Of a stretch of 5,825 bases of DNA, positions 5,697-5,825 are shown one piece after another (the first letter of the stretch is position 1; every line of letters begins with the position of its first letter). Below the pieces are notes generated by a model. It did no database searches. It had not been told where the DNA came from and was given only the letters and a program-made list of their open reading frames with translations. The stretch lies in assembly GCA_905234305.1 (NCBI GenBank), contig CAJOHT010000129.1, positions 1-5,825 on the forward strand, written 5' to 3'. Source of the DNA: an uncultured Ruminococcus sp. GTDB taxonomy: Bacteria > Bacillota > Clostridia > Oscillospirales > Acutalibacteraceae. The translations under genes were made by a program, and so were the position numbers.

Positions 5697-5825
5697 TTTT
5701 TAAGATTTTTAACAAGGCTGACATAATATTCCCTTACGTCATACCCCTCGATATTCTCACGGAAAAGGTCTATAACATCACCGTGGCTTATTCCCCTCTT
5801 GTATTTGTTGGAAATAAGCTCATTG
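5684..5825 (-). CDS. C-terminal end of an unknown protein, partial
   Basis: Minus-strand frame open from the right edge to TGA at 5684-5686, giving 46 residues that include ISHGDVIDLFRENIEGYDV and end in KNLKNQGY. Composition looks like real coding sequence (mixed charged and hydrophobic, helical). I do not recognise the family. It is convergent with the PF06541 gene and overlaps its 3' end by 13 nt, with no terminator visible between them. Confidence 0.6.
   Translation of the reverse strand, partial: NELISNKYKRGISHGDVIDLFRENIEGYDVREYYVSLVKNLKNQGY

Overview
The window looks like a chromosomal piece of a gut or rumen Clostridia, most likely Oscillospiraceae/Ruminococcus-like. This rests on the moderate GC, strong AAGGAGG-type ribosome sites, Thr-Glu-Ala-Pro linkers between secreted domains, Big_2 surface proteins, a transketolase C-terminal part resembling the split Tkt found in that group, and a PF06541 membrane protein. 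The assignment is by recognition of families only; no search was run.

Layout. Positions 1-1404 (minus) hold a secreted-type protein with a PPC-like segment, three Big_2 domains and a TEAP linker; it runs off the left edge and has no start codon at its upstream end. A hairpin at about 1417-1458 separates it from upp (uracil phosphoribosyltransferase, minus, 1476-2108). A 200-bp divergent promoter region separates upp from uraA (uracil permease, plus, from 2311). Together these two genes are a uracil uptake and salvage module: UraA imports uracil and Upp converts it to UMP with PRPP. uraA is frameshifted near its 3' end; the lost tail is readable in another frame to 3649. A UUCG terminator follows. 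Next comes an orphan HTH_36-type gene (minus, 3729-4235, TTG start), flanked on both sides by small 7-bp tandem repeat arrays that each follow a UUCG terminator. Then comes a striking chimeric ORF (minus, 4397-5239): its first ~169 residues are the N-terminus of amylomaltase MalQ and its last ~111 are the C-terminal domain of transketolase. Divergent from it is a PF06541 four-helix membrane protein (plus, 5310-5696), and a partial unknown gene (minus) enters from the right edge.

The main point of the window is that three of its seven genes are broken or fused (start-less Big_2 protein, uraA with an inferred ~32-bp deletion, malQ/tkt fusion). At the malQ/tkt junction (about 4733) base composition steps from about 53% GC on the tkt side to about 41% on the malQ side. 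Either this is a rearranged, decaying locus or the contig is a chimera or contains assembly errors. The sequence alone cannot decide, and read mapping across about 1405, 3500 and 4733 would. No convincing new biological system is seen; the most unusual genuine patterns are the fusion ORF and the heptamer arrays.
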